Shown: piece after piece, positions 11,931 through 24,965 of the stretch
Layout of the letters: each line of letters opens with the position of its first letter
How positions within the stretch are numbered: the stretch's first letter is position 1
DNA from: Angiostrongylus vasorum
Taxonomy: Eukaryota > Nematoda > Chromadorea > Rhabditida > Metastrongylidae
DNA length: 64,000 nucleotides
NCBI GenBank assembly: GCA_018806985.1
Contig: JADANN010000461.1
Coordinates: forward strand, 558,001 to 622,000
Reading direction: 5' to 3'
Made by a program: the position numbers and the translations under genes
Notes under the pieces: model-generated
What the model saw: only the letters and a program-made list of their open reading frames with translations
Told to the model about the DNA's origin: nothing
Databases searched by the model: none

Positions 11931-14900
11931 TCAGATAATGACGTTCTGTGTGAGCTTCTCGATATCCGATGTCAACATCGCTTTAGCCTCCTCATCACCT
12001 TTGTACTTGAGGCACTGCACCACCAGTCGTTGACATGACACCAAAAGATCGAAAGTAGACTAAATAGACGGCCTAGTAAATTGTATGTCAGTATACCCTT
12101 CCAGGCTCTGAAGAAGGCGATACTGCCGAAACGTCAGCTACTGTTGTATTGTATTGTGTTTTTCTATGAAGTAAATGTATGCTGTTTAACAACCTCGCGA
12201 TTGCTGAACAAGAAAACGACTAAATAGACGATCGAATAAAAAACTATTTTCTTAATTTTACCCACCACTTCAATAACATTGAAGCACAGCGTTTACTAGG
12301 ATTGTATTTACAATGAACTCCAAATATTGATAAATAAAAAGGATAAATTTGATGAGCTTTTGCATAAATTCCGCAGTGATGTGCCTACGTATTAGGTTGT
12401 AGCATATGAAATGTCTGATTTTAAATGTATAATCATAACTTTTTTCACACTAATTTTTATTAGTGGAAACAAGCACCATTAGAATCAGCACTTTATTTCC
12501 AACAAGAAACAAACCTCTCTATTCCAGTTGCATGAAATTCTGCAGTTCTAGAAGCGATGAATTCGTTGAAGGCATTTTTTGCGTCACCGTGGTAGGTGAA
12601 GCATTTCTCGCGCAGGAAGTTGTCAAGGTGCTTGAAAAAGTGGTAGTCGCTAAGCAAGAGGTCTGATGAATATGGCGGATGAGGCAAAGCTTCGTAGCCC
12701 AACTCGTTCAACTTCTACAGCGCTGGTTCCGCAACGTGAGGCCGGGCGTTGTCAAGCAGAAGGATTGGTCCTATTATGTTGACTAATACCGGTCGTTGTT
12801 GTTAGAGTTTGTGGGGCATTTTGTCTATTTGTTGGCACCACTTCTCTGCCGTAATCGTTTCGCCCGGATTCAAAAAGCTGTGGTGAATCAGCCCGGCTGC
12901 AGACCACCAACCAGTCACCATATCCTTTTTTAGTATAATTTCGGATTTGGGAAGTACAGTGGAGCCTGACTGGAATCCAACCACTGAGATGAACGCCGCC
13001 GGTTTTAGTACAGAATCCACTTCTCACCATATGTCACAATTCGATCAAGAAAAGGTCGTATTGTTGCGCAGAATAACAGCAAAAGATACTTCAAAAAGCG
13101 ATTTTTTTAATTGCCGCTTAATTCGTGCGGCACCCACTTGTCGAGTTTTTTGTCCTTCTTCTACCATTCAAGTGAGTGGGAATTGTTCCCATGCCTACGC
13201 CACGCTGTTCTGCAAGCTATCGAACAGTTGTTCGAGTGTTTGCTTCCACTAGTGCCTTCGATTCGTCGTCGTCAAGTTCACTCGGACGTCCGCGGTCTTC
13301 CTTATTTTCGAGGTCGAAATCACCAGATCGGAATTTCCGGAACCATGTTCGCGTTGTTGGTTCACCAACACTACGTTCACTCCAAACATGATAATATTCC
13401 GAGCGCCTGCCGCGGCATTATGTCCACTCTTCCACTCGTACAAAAAAAGTACGCCAATAACATGCTTATTCATAAAAGTTAAAGCCTATAAAAATGTTAA
13501 AGTAGTAAATATTGAGAAAAATATAGTAAAAAGTAGACTTTGCGCTTCAAAAATATACATTAAACATGGAATAAAAATTTCTATGTAAAAAAAATCCCAT
13601 GGGAAATTAAACCAACAAAATCAGACATTTCATATGTACCAACCTAATACAATAAACGGTAACCTTAAGTCATTCCCACAATAAAAAACGAATTATGGAA
13701 AAATGTGTGTAGTTTAAGCAAAATAATGCTGTGAAATAAACAAATGAAAAAAGAGATAAAGTGCTGTCTTTATATGAAATCTTACGTGGACAAGTGGTAT
13801 GGGAATGCCCAAAAATATTTAAGATTTAAACTTCTCAATCTATTTTATATATCCAGAAAATTCGCTGCAGAACTAACTGTAGTTTTCTGCTCTCATAAAC
13901 TTTAAGTATTTTGAAGCGAACTCTATCCAACCGTTTTCATGTATAACACTTAAATACATGGATACTTGAATGCCTCGTCTTCACGGGTTGTGCGGGTACC
14001 AGCAACATTTCCATTTTTTCGGAGTTTTGCTGGCTTAGCTACTATGGTTCCCTGGCTTGCCGAAGCCAGCCTAGCCAAAGTCTGCTCCAGGTCGTAACTA
14101 CCCTAGGCAGTCTCCGCTCTTGTGCATTAGTGGGGAGATTTGCTCTCATGCGACTGGTTTTGGTATCAGTACGGTGGTAGTTCCTGGTATTGTTTACTCT
14201 AAGCTGAACTTCCCGATGGAAGCGTCAGATTCATTCTCAGCTTGGTACTACTATAATTATTCCAAACTGTGAAATTCCCTCTACTGATCTACGCTTTCTT
14301 CCTTTTTTAAGGCACCACACTCAGTATCGAGGAGAAATGTACTAGAGGACTTTTGCTACAGCACAAAATGACCGGTATCTAGTTACGATATCCTCAAACA
14401 CTCAGGAGATGGCAAGAAAATTTCGTATTAAAGAGAACCTCTAAATTAATACTGTTTGTGTTGAACATATAATTCAACTAGACAAGAACATTTTAACCAA
14501 TTTAATATTATACTACGTGTACACAGTGATTAATCAAAGATTAAAAATAATAAAATGATAAAGCTCTCAGCGTTAGCCAATCCATGAGGGATGCGCCATG
14601 AACTAGAGTTCATTTAGCGCCGTTGCAGGTGATTGGATGGACCCTTGGCCATTAAAATGATTCGTGGGGACCTAACGATGTATCTAGCCAGTGCTGCTAT
14701 CCTCCCAAACAAGTCTGGTACCAAATTGTCGACTCCGGAGGGATGGAAGGCTTGCTGAGCCACGGGCGCAGGGATCGATCCCATGTGTGTTAAACAAAAA
14801 TTACCCCAATAAATGCTCGAAAAGATGCATAGTTTATATGCCTTACTACTTATTCATCTGCATATGCCACGAAACACACTATGGACTACAACTACAAAAA

Positions 14901-17900
14901 ATTAAAAAACACACCTGGTCTACGAGTCCTTCTAGTTGCAATACAAGCTGAGCAACGAAGCGTCCACTGGCCGTCACTGGTTTTTCATGCTTCGCCAATA
15001 AAAACAAGACACACGACAGCAATTTGGCCGCAGGTTCAGATTCCGACAGCACTTGCTCCTTCAATTCGGCAACGTATGTGTTCAACGTCTCCGCTCTATA
15101 AAAATATGAGTTCTTTTTCTACAGAGTTGGATGAAATCTCTTCACTGATGTTTGCAAGCCTAACACTCTCTTCTACCGGCCATTTTTGTTGTTGCAAACC
15201 TTTAGTCGTGAAAAAAACAAACATTTCATCAAAACAAAAAGATGAACTATTACCTCCACAATATGCAACGAACAAATTTGCTTACTGCAAAGTGGAAAAC
15301 AGCACAATTAACTAATAATGAGATAGCAGTAGAAAAAACTATTTAGATATGCTAAAGAAAGTTGGGAAGCCCGAGTTCGAGATCAAGTGGTGCTGTCAAC
15401 CGATAGATCCCGTTAGAAGCGTTCCACGAGTTTTCCTGTGTTTAGTTTTTTCCTTCAACTTGTTTATAATGTACGTCGAGGGCCTAAGGGTACATAGGAA
15501 GCGGTCCCTGCAATCCCGAAATTAAGTATCTTAATTTATTCTCTGCTTCATTCGAGGCCACATCCTCTTCTCTAAGAATGACAAAGAAAGTAGTGAAAGA
15601 ACCACATTTTTGTGGTCTTGTGTCGATATACGTGTACAGTAAAGGTGGACACTCTAGTCAAGCGCTGATAGGATTGTAGCCGGTTCGGCACGGTTGAAAA
15701 AAAGTGTTAAGACAAGTGCCGAAGGAGGAGTTCTCGCCAGCCTTCTATCAGCTCATCTATTGTTTAAAGGTGATATAGAGACTCCCGGAGTCCTCGTTAC
15801 TAAACTGACTATGTTTTATGAAAATCATTGATGTATCCAATAAAATACTGGGAAAAAAATGCTTTCATGTGAAATCTGCTCAGGGGTTACGCTCAGACCG
15901 TTCACTTACCCATTTGGTATGAATGAACATACAAGTAGGGGAAGGGCGGAACAGTAATAGTGATGCCGATTATCACGAGCACGGTGTTGGTTCAACCCCG
16001 CTCTGGGCTCAGCAAGCCACTCATCCTTCCGGAGTTGGGACAACCAAAGTGAGAACGCTCTAACCCGGCCATCCCAGTACTCCAGGGAGAATCGACTCGA
16101 CCAGCATTCAGCAACATTCATGATGCAAGGAAAAATTTTCAAACAGCAGCCAAAGCCACATGGAAAAGGTTGGGAGACTTTCATGAATAATGGATGCGAG
16201 GAAACGAAACGAATGCGAGAAGTGCTAAGATCTCCAATACGCAAAAAGACACGAAAGGATGGTCGTGTAAAAAAAACACATAAGCGAATACATAGTTTTA
16301 AAAAAATTGGAACCTTAAAGTTTTCATGCATGGCAAGTGATTCTATTGCGATGAACGATGCCAGGTTATCTCCAGATTCCATGGAAAGCTACGTTCAACA
16401 AGCAACCACCATGTTAGTTAGGAAGAAAGATGAAAGATTTCGTCGAGCGGTAGCGAAACCCACACACAAGCCTGACTACGTTTATCAGAGACACTTGAAG
16501 TGAAACAACATAAATCAAGTGTAACACCGAACTACATGCAAAGATGGCATGCACTACTGCGGATTTAAATGATTGAAAATCTTGTGGACGAAAAAATACA
16601 TGCTTGAGCATGATTTAAACGCCAATCTTTCAACACGGAATGGAACCAAGAAAGCAGTTCACATTGTAGGCAGTCAGTTCTTATGACGTTAGTGAACAGG
16701 ATTCTTGAACACTACAAACCTTGCCTTGGCGTCTGGTTGCTTCAATACAAATGAGAGTGTCATTGGAGAAGAGAGATTGAACACAGCCGAATGAAAGGCA
16801 TCCAGATCATTTCCACGCAATGAGGTGAAGACAGTGCTAATGGCGTCACGTAATTCCACAGACAACGAAGCAATCGTCTCATCACGTTGCTACAATTTAA
16901 AAAAAAAAAAAACGACAAAGCTTTCGGTGTTGATCAATCCCTGATGGAGGCGCAATGTACTCGACTTCATCAAGCATCGCTGGAAATGGATGAATGCATA
17001 TCTGGCCTCTACAATGACTCGTGGTGGCCTACCGATGTATCGTACAAGTGTTGCTATCTTCTCAGACAAGTCTGGTACCAATTTGCCGACCCTGGAGTGA
17101 TGGAGGGCTTGGTAGGCCTGCGCCGCCGGGATTGATCCCATGTGTATTGCAGGGCGCCTCCGACCAAAGTGCCACACGCGCCAATTTTGTTGCTACAATA
17201 ATGCTCATTTTCTACTTTTATCACACATGCACAACGCCAAAATTTCCTTTCATATATACATCGAATAGAATTTACAACGATAGTTTGAAGCACAATTTTG
17301 ACTTATTATTTACTGCCTACTCTTTTTAGCGGCAGGGTATATATTGCGAAATATAACTTCAATGATACTGAGATATTGGCAAAACTCGGACCGCAGGTGT
17401 CTACGGTGGGGAGCGAACGCGCTATTGTCCTTTCCGGGGAGTAGCGCGCTCACCACCACACCATGCGGGTCCTTCGTTTCGCCTGTCTCTCAGCTAGTTC
17501 TATTGATCTTTTGCCATCAGCAATCACCCGTCAGCGGGATTGATCTGGGGGGGCCCAAATCGGCAACGAACCCAGTAGAGACAGGCGAAACGAAGGACCC
17601 GCATGGTGTGGTGGAAAGCGCTCTACTCCCCGGAAAGGACAATGGCGCGTTCGTTCCCCACCGTAGACACCTGCGGTCCGGAGTTTTGCCAATATCTCAG
17701 CATCATTAAAGTTATATTTCGCAATATATACCCTGCCTCTAAAAAGAGTAGGCAGTAAATAATAAGTCAAAATTGTGGTTATAACTGCAGCCTCAGCTTA
17801 AATGGCTGAGAGACAGGCGAAACGAAGGACCCGCATGGTGTGGTGGTGAGCGCGCTACTCCCCGGAGAGGACAATAGCGCGTTCGTTCCCCACCGTAGAC

Positions 17901-20900
17901 ACCTGCGGTCCGGAGTTTTGCCAATATCTCAGCATCATTAAAGATAGTTTGAATCGTTATTTCAGAAAGCTGAGGAGGAATAAAACAGTTTTAAACAAAT
18001 AAATCAACAACGTAATTCTAAATTACACGGTGTAAAAATGTTACAAGCACCAATTCTTTTACCAATTCACTGGACTGGCGCGCGTAGCGGAGTGATCGGA
18101 GGCGCCCTGCAATACACATGGGGTCCCCGCACCCCAGGTTCACCAAGCCCTCTATACCCCCGGGGTCGGCAAACTGGTACCACACTTGTCTAGAAGGATA
18201 ACAACACTAGGTTGATACATCGGTAGGCCAGCGCGAATCATTGTAAAAGCCAGGTATTCAATCACCTCCAACGATGATTAATGAAGTTGAATGCATGGCA
18301 CATCCCTTAGGGATAGATCAAAGCCGAGAGCTTTTTTCAATTCATTGGATCCTTCACATTATTTCTACGTTTATTTAACTCTTGCCGACTATAAGAGGGA
18401 CTTAGGTATTTTCTTCAAATAATACTAAACTTTGAAATTGACAGGTAGTAAAACTAGTTCGAAACTTTCATGGTCTTTCGTAAGAGCGATAATTCTAAGA
18501 AGACTTTGGCAAAAAATTAACCTTCTCCTTCAATAGGCTGGTGCTCTCCGTTCCAGAAGCATATGAGAGAATCAAATTTGCCAATTCTGTGCCAACGGTA
18601 CGAAGGATAAATTGGCTTAAGTCAGCACGAAGGGCATCTGAAACTCACGCTATCTATCCCTAATCAAAGAATGGCTTCGAATATTAATGCAAATATTAAC
18701 GCCTCCACAACCAAAACTTGAAAAACAGCTTATACTACTAAAAGGAATCTGTTCATACTGTAGGAAAACTAACCCGGAAATGATGAAATCGACGATTCAA
18801 ACAAACAAATAGAGGAGTAAAGAGATTGTGTTTTTTGCCGAAGTTCTGCAAGGTTTTTCTTCTGTGACTCTGCAGTTGCATTTCGATAAGTAGCGGCAAT
18901 TTCAGCTAGTCGCGTACGAATTTTCTCATCTACCTGATTTAATACTGGTCAATCACAGTCAACTTGTTACTGACGAATCTTGAAACCCAAACCAAAAATA
19001 AGAACTGTTCTTTGCAGACCGTATCCTGCTTCTAAATATCTTGGAAACTGAACCACTAAGATCGTGAACTTAACCTTAGGTCCTATCCGTTCTGTTATGT
19101 CAACCACAATTTCTTCAGGAACAATACTTCCTTTTATCAACCACTCTTGGAGTGTCTGTAAGAAAGAACATATAAAACGTGCGATAAAAAAAGTCGACAG
19201 ATTGTTTTAGTTTATCTTCTTATGGACATACATTAGTAAATATAATGATGCTGACATTTGCAAAGCTCCAGATCGCAGGTTTCTACTGTGGGAATCGAAC
19301 ACAGTATTACCCTCTCCGAGGGCTAACGCGTTCACCACCACACCGTGCAGGTTTTTCGTCTCGCCTTTCTCTCATCTGTTACGCTAATACTAACAAGTAC
19401 TACACAGAAAAGGATTCCACAGATATTCTCCACATGAACAATCTATAGTCTATTCGCTGCGATGCTTTATGGTTTAACCTCATATGCTGAAATGGACACT
19501 AAATGCGGAACAAAACAGAGACCATGTACTTGCTCTAAGATTGAGGTCAATTCGGAGTAGGGCATCGCTGTTTTCGCGTACTAACTAATATTTTTGCATA
19601 CGACTATTCTCAACGAAGGATTAGCATGTAGCATCGTGACTAATAGGTGTTCATGAGAGTCCAACGGCGTTTTCCACTGATCGGTGATTACCAATACAGT
19701 CATATGCAGCGTCAAGAGTTCTGCAATGCTAGGAGTCACCACTTTGCTGATGGCAACTCACGCGTAAGTTGGCAAGTCCTTTTCAAACCTATAACAGCCG
19801 TAAACCACTCACATTGACGGACTAGATATGACCTGACATGGCTATATCGAAGCTATTAAATTAAAAGTTTGCCCTACCAGAAAATTACCAATAAACGGAG
19901 GTTGTGCCTCCACTCCTATCTCTGCCATGTTCGTTCTCGTTCAAGTATTCATGTAGGTATAAACTACAAAGTATGAAGATTTCAGCGTTGAGAAATCCCT
20001 GAGTGATGCGTCATGCAGTCGACTTCATTATGAATCACAGAGGTGACTGAATGCATATCTGGTCTATACAATGACTTGCAGTGGTCTACCGATATTAAGC
20101 TAATGCTTTGAGCTCCGAAATAAATTTTGCACCAATTTTACGACGTTAGAGGGATGGAAGGCTTGGTGGACCCTGACAGCTAGACCGAAGTAACGACCTA
20201 TCGCATGTGTGCATTGCAGAACACCTTTGACCACTGCGCTACCGCGCACTCTGTTCAAACAGGTATGCATTTTATAACATTCACGATTATATTCATAACA
20301 TGATGCCTATGTGTTTGCCGATAATATTCTGCACGTCAATTCAGACAAATGTCCGCAACCGAGTGAAAGATAGGAGCATGAAAGACGGCGGTCATTATCG
20401 TCTTGAAATATGCTCCCTACAACTCTTCGTCTACAAGCCCAAAGAATTATCAGTATGCATCAAACGATCACGATTAAGCTCGATTATTACTCCTTTATCA
20501 AGAAAAACACGAATTAGCCCCCGCATATAGAAAGTGGGACATTACCAGTCCATATCGAAAGATGGGAGCCTACTCGCGAACGATCGAAGTATAAAAAAGC
20601 TTGAAAAATACCACTTCAGATGATTTGAGAGTTACATCTTCTCATTAACTTCACAGAAGCCGGGGTCTGAGGTGTCTGATCAACTAAAACTTGTTTAGCC
20701 AATTCGACATAAGCGGTATTACCAGGAATAAATAATTAAGTTAAGCAGTAATGAAACCTCGGATGGAACAGTAGCGCTGACTGCTGTTTCTTCACGAGTG
20801 GCGCCACTAGACTTGTTTGCTTTTCCTCCACTTCCTCGGGCACCTTTCCTTTTTCCAGCGCCTTTTCTTGAATCAACCCAATCAGCGTCATTCTCAAAAA

Positions 20901-23900
20901 AGACAAGAAAATTCGGTTTCCAAAATCTACTACATCAAGGAAAAAACCGTTAGCTTATTACCTCTACCTTCCTATGTTGATGTTGTAAGCCTTTACGTTC
21001 TTGTTCAAGTATATCTATCTAAAAAGAATGGGAGTACGTAATGAAAATACTATGGAGCTTTAGAATGCTATAGAAGACGAAACACGTTGAGTTATCCAAA
21101 CAACAATCCCACCTGTTCACGAGCCCACGCATCGATGTGGTCATCCAATCGCTCCATCGCCCTTGCAAGCATTTTATCGGAAAATACATAGCCGTCTGCA
21201 CTGTGAAGATCTTTCTCTAGAGTAGAAACCCTCTCCGATATTAGTAGAAAGTCCTCATCATCGAACGGTATAGCAAAAGACTGCAGCGCTAACTTTACGT
21301 CACAGACATCCGATTCTCGCACAGCTTCTGAATGTAGTAACAGATGTCATCTAAACACCAATGCTGATATAGTACCACCCTATATACAAACCCGCGTTAA
21401 CGACTGTGATACAACTGTCTTAAGGAAAGTGTAAAAGCACGATTCGCAGAGTTATCAAATACAGAAAGAACACTTTGTAGTGGTCGCATAAGATTCCCGT
21501 GTCCGCTTAGTTGTTTAAAAACTACCTGTTTACACATGGAAAATACTGTTAGATACTCGCAGTTACTACGTAATATTTCAATCCGATACACATAAACATC
21601 TACATCAATAGTGAGATAGATATCCTCGGTCTTATCGGAATAAATGGAGAACTTTTTTTGAGCTACAAAAAGGGTTCAACCGCCTAAAAATGATATTTCC
21701 ACAACAAAACTGAACCTAAATGAGAAGATATTTACCTTTCACTGCAGTCAAGCACTGTTGAAATAGGGCCGTCGAGATAAAAACAGAAGGAAGTGCTTCG
21801 ATTTTAAAGTCGTTGCTGCTTTGTCTAAGCAGTTGCGCTATTTGTCCGTTTTTCGCTCCAATGCTTTCACTGAGACCCAACTTTTTAAGCACACTCGTTT
21901 CTTAAAATCGGTTGAAAGCTGTGGTACCAAGTTAAACGGTTAGTCGCATCCTAACAAAAAGCAGAACCATAACATTGGAAAAAAAACCACTTACGAATAA
22001 ATTCTTGTTGTCGAAAAATATTCTGCACATATGTTTGGACCAAGGTATCGTGAATTTGAGGGATATAGGTACAACTAGGGAAGGATCGTGAGCCAGACAA
22101 CCGACCAGGAACCTATAAAGGAGAAAAATTTCCAAACCGACCGTCACTTAAGCTCGGTAGTAAAAGACGTGGACCATCGACTCGGATCATCGGCTCTAGT
22201 AAGGGCAGTTAAATGTAGGAGCTCTTTGAGTAAAGAAATATTCACGTAGGAGAACTCAAACGATTTTATGAATACACATAGGCTTTTGCTAATATGTGCC
22301 TTCCCACAGAAACATAGGCTACTGGCACTAATAGTCAATGAGTTCACAGACTTCCATCATACCTCTCTTGCAGCTACGAGTCCATCGAAAATAGGCCAAA
22401 ACCGAGCAAATGGCAATCCTACACGTGCTTGTATGACATTAATGGGCAATGGCTTTGTGATAGCAAACAGTAATGCTCTCAAGATGTTCTTATGTGCCTC
22501 AAGATACTCTAAGGTAAATATTGAATCGCCATCAATTACTCCGTCAAAGTCTACTGAGATGTGGTCCAAGAGCAAGGATCGCAAAAGCTCCTGAAAATAT
22601 CTGTTCGAAGTAAGACAACCCACGTTGACAGGATGCATATTGACCCATCCCATACAATACAATAGGTAAAAGACACACATTTGATAAATTCCAGTGCTTG
22701 CAAAGAGATGCTAGCGTTCGATGGCCGTGCTCGGCGAGTAATGAACGAAGTTCAGCCTGGAGATTGACGACATATTCCCTGAAAAAGTCGTCCCATTATC
22801 TTTTTCCAACACTGTTTTCTTTCCTTTCTTATTGATTCAGTCAGTTTCCCAAATTTTAACACTACTCATTTAACATGACGGCGACAAGGTGACCCATATA
22901 TGACTCACGCACTAGACAGCAAACTGGCCAAGGTGATCCACATATGAGCCATTTTCTTTCAGGCTTTTCGTTTTGTCGCCTATAGTTTCCCATGCAACGC
23001 TCTTTGTGATCAATCAACAGCCTATCCAACGTAAATGTTGTGGCATATTTCTATCAGGGAAAGCTCTGTTGTACACTTAGAAACGTACAAAACAAAAACC
23101 GTGCAATAGCCAGTATTTCTACTGGCAATTCAATTCCAACAGCTACAAGTAATTTTAATGATGCTGAGATATTTGCAAAACACCGGACCGCAGGTGTCTA
23201 CGGTGGGGAACGAACGCGCTATTGTCCTTTCCGGGGAGTAGCGCGCTCACCACCACACCATGCGGGTCCTTCGTTTCGCCTGTCTTCCAGCTAGTTCTAA
23301 TGATCCTTTGCCATCAGCAATCACCCGTCAGCGGGTCGTTCCCCCACCGTAGACACCTGCAGTCCGGAGTTTTGCAAATATCCCAGCATCATCAAAGTTA
23401 TATTTCGTAATATATACCCTGCCGCTAAAAAGAGTAAGCAGTAAATAATAAGTCAAAATTGGAGCTATAAGTAATGTTGATCAGATGGGATAAATGGATA
23501 CAGGAAATACAAAGATAGACTCAACACAAGCTGCAAAACCCATCTAAATGTTGTAGTTGTATGGTGGTCCATGTAGCAAATAAAAGTGTAAATACCATGC
23601 GTACTCCTACAACGACAAAGCAAAGTCCCTTCTACACTTCTTTGATATATTCGACCTCTGTAGTTCTTTTATTACTAAACAAATCTCGCTGAGAGAAAGG
23701 CAAAGCAAGGGTTCTGCAGTGGGTAACACGTGAGCTCCCGGAAAGTGTGATCACGGGCTCGAATCTTAGCTGAGCAAATGTCTCAGCGCCATCGTGGTTG
23801 TACTTCACATAATATCCTCCCATAAAAAATACTAGGAACTGAATAAAAAGTTACACATCAGACAGCTATCGCATGTTGTCAAAAAAATCAGAAAGCCCAT

Positions 23901-24931
23901 AATGACTGAAGCTAGACGTTATCCTACACGTCCGCTCCACAAAACCAAGTGTCTGCACCAATGGATTAAGCAAGAGTTTTCGCCAATTACAGAAATTTTT
24001 GCATGTAACAAAAATTCATACATAGTTTTCTCATAAGGCCTTTGATGCCTTTGTTGTATACGATAGCGCTGAATGCACTGTTCATTTTCCTAATGGCATC
24101 TGCAGCACTGCTCCACTTCTCCCACGCGTAAGGATAAAACTCGTAAGATTTGCGATAACACGTAACCAAAACAAGCTCGCTGAAGAATCCGCAAGATCGT
24201 AGAAATCAATGGCAGCAGAAACGTGATAAGAGTAGTTAAAAGATCTCGAAGAACTTCTCGAATTTTCACACAATCTGGACCAACAATTTTAAATAATAAT
24301 TTTTAAAAAATCAAATTAATGATTGCTGCTTACTCAGAGAACAGTTCGCCACCGGAAATTGTGAATCCAATGTTCTCAGAAACAAGTTTAAGTGCAACGT
24401 GCTCTACATGGTCCAGATCAACATTCAACGTAGTTGCAATATCCGTTAGAGGAGCCCGTCCACCTAGTGCCACACATTCATTTCTCACCTGTAAACAGCT
24501 GCCGTAACTATAGCATAAACATAGCCATAAATAACTCAAATGATCGACTTTCTGAAAACTTCGGCATAATAATCAATATAAAGGATAAAAGATAAAGCTT
24601 ACGGCGTTGATCAATCCTTGAGCGATGAGCCATGCATTCACTTCATTAAGCATCGTCGGAGGTGATTAAATGCATATCTAGCCTTTACTCGATGACTCGC
24701 GATGGCCAACCGATGTATCGAACCAATGCTGCTCTCTTCCCAGAAAACTCTGGTACCAATTTGCCGATCCAGGAGGGGTGGAAGGCTTAGTGGGCTATGG
24801 GCGCGTGGATCAATCCCGTGTGTGTATTTCAGGGCGCCACACGTACGCCAATAATCGATATATCTACATAAATGTTCTTACGAACTTCCCTTATTTAGCT
24901 GAAGCAGGGTTGGTACAGATCTCCTTATTGC

Positions 24932-24965
<34 letters not shown>

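Noticed and set aside
16120..16503. 127-codon plus-strand frame rich in Lys/Arg
   Set aside because: Starts inside an R4 SINE-like repeat and lies in a UFL1 intron; no homology seen.
20640..20700. Possible extra UFL1 exon (TPQTPASVK)
   Set aside because: Its phase does not match the next exon, whereas exons 9 and 10 join directly in phase.
22268..22594. 108-codon plus-strand frame
   Set aside because: Antisense shadow of UFL1 exon 5.
24100..24273. Minus-strand frame between UFL1 exons 3 and 4
   Set aside because: Not similar to UFL1, and exon 3 joins exon 4 at 22778 in phase with family-like sequence across the join.
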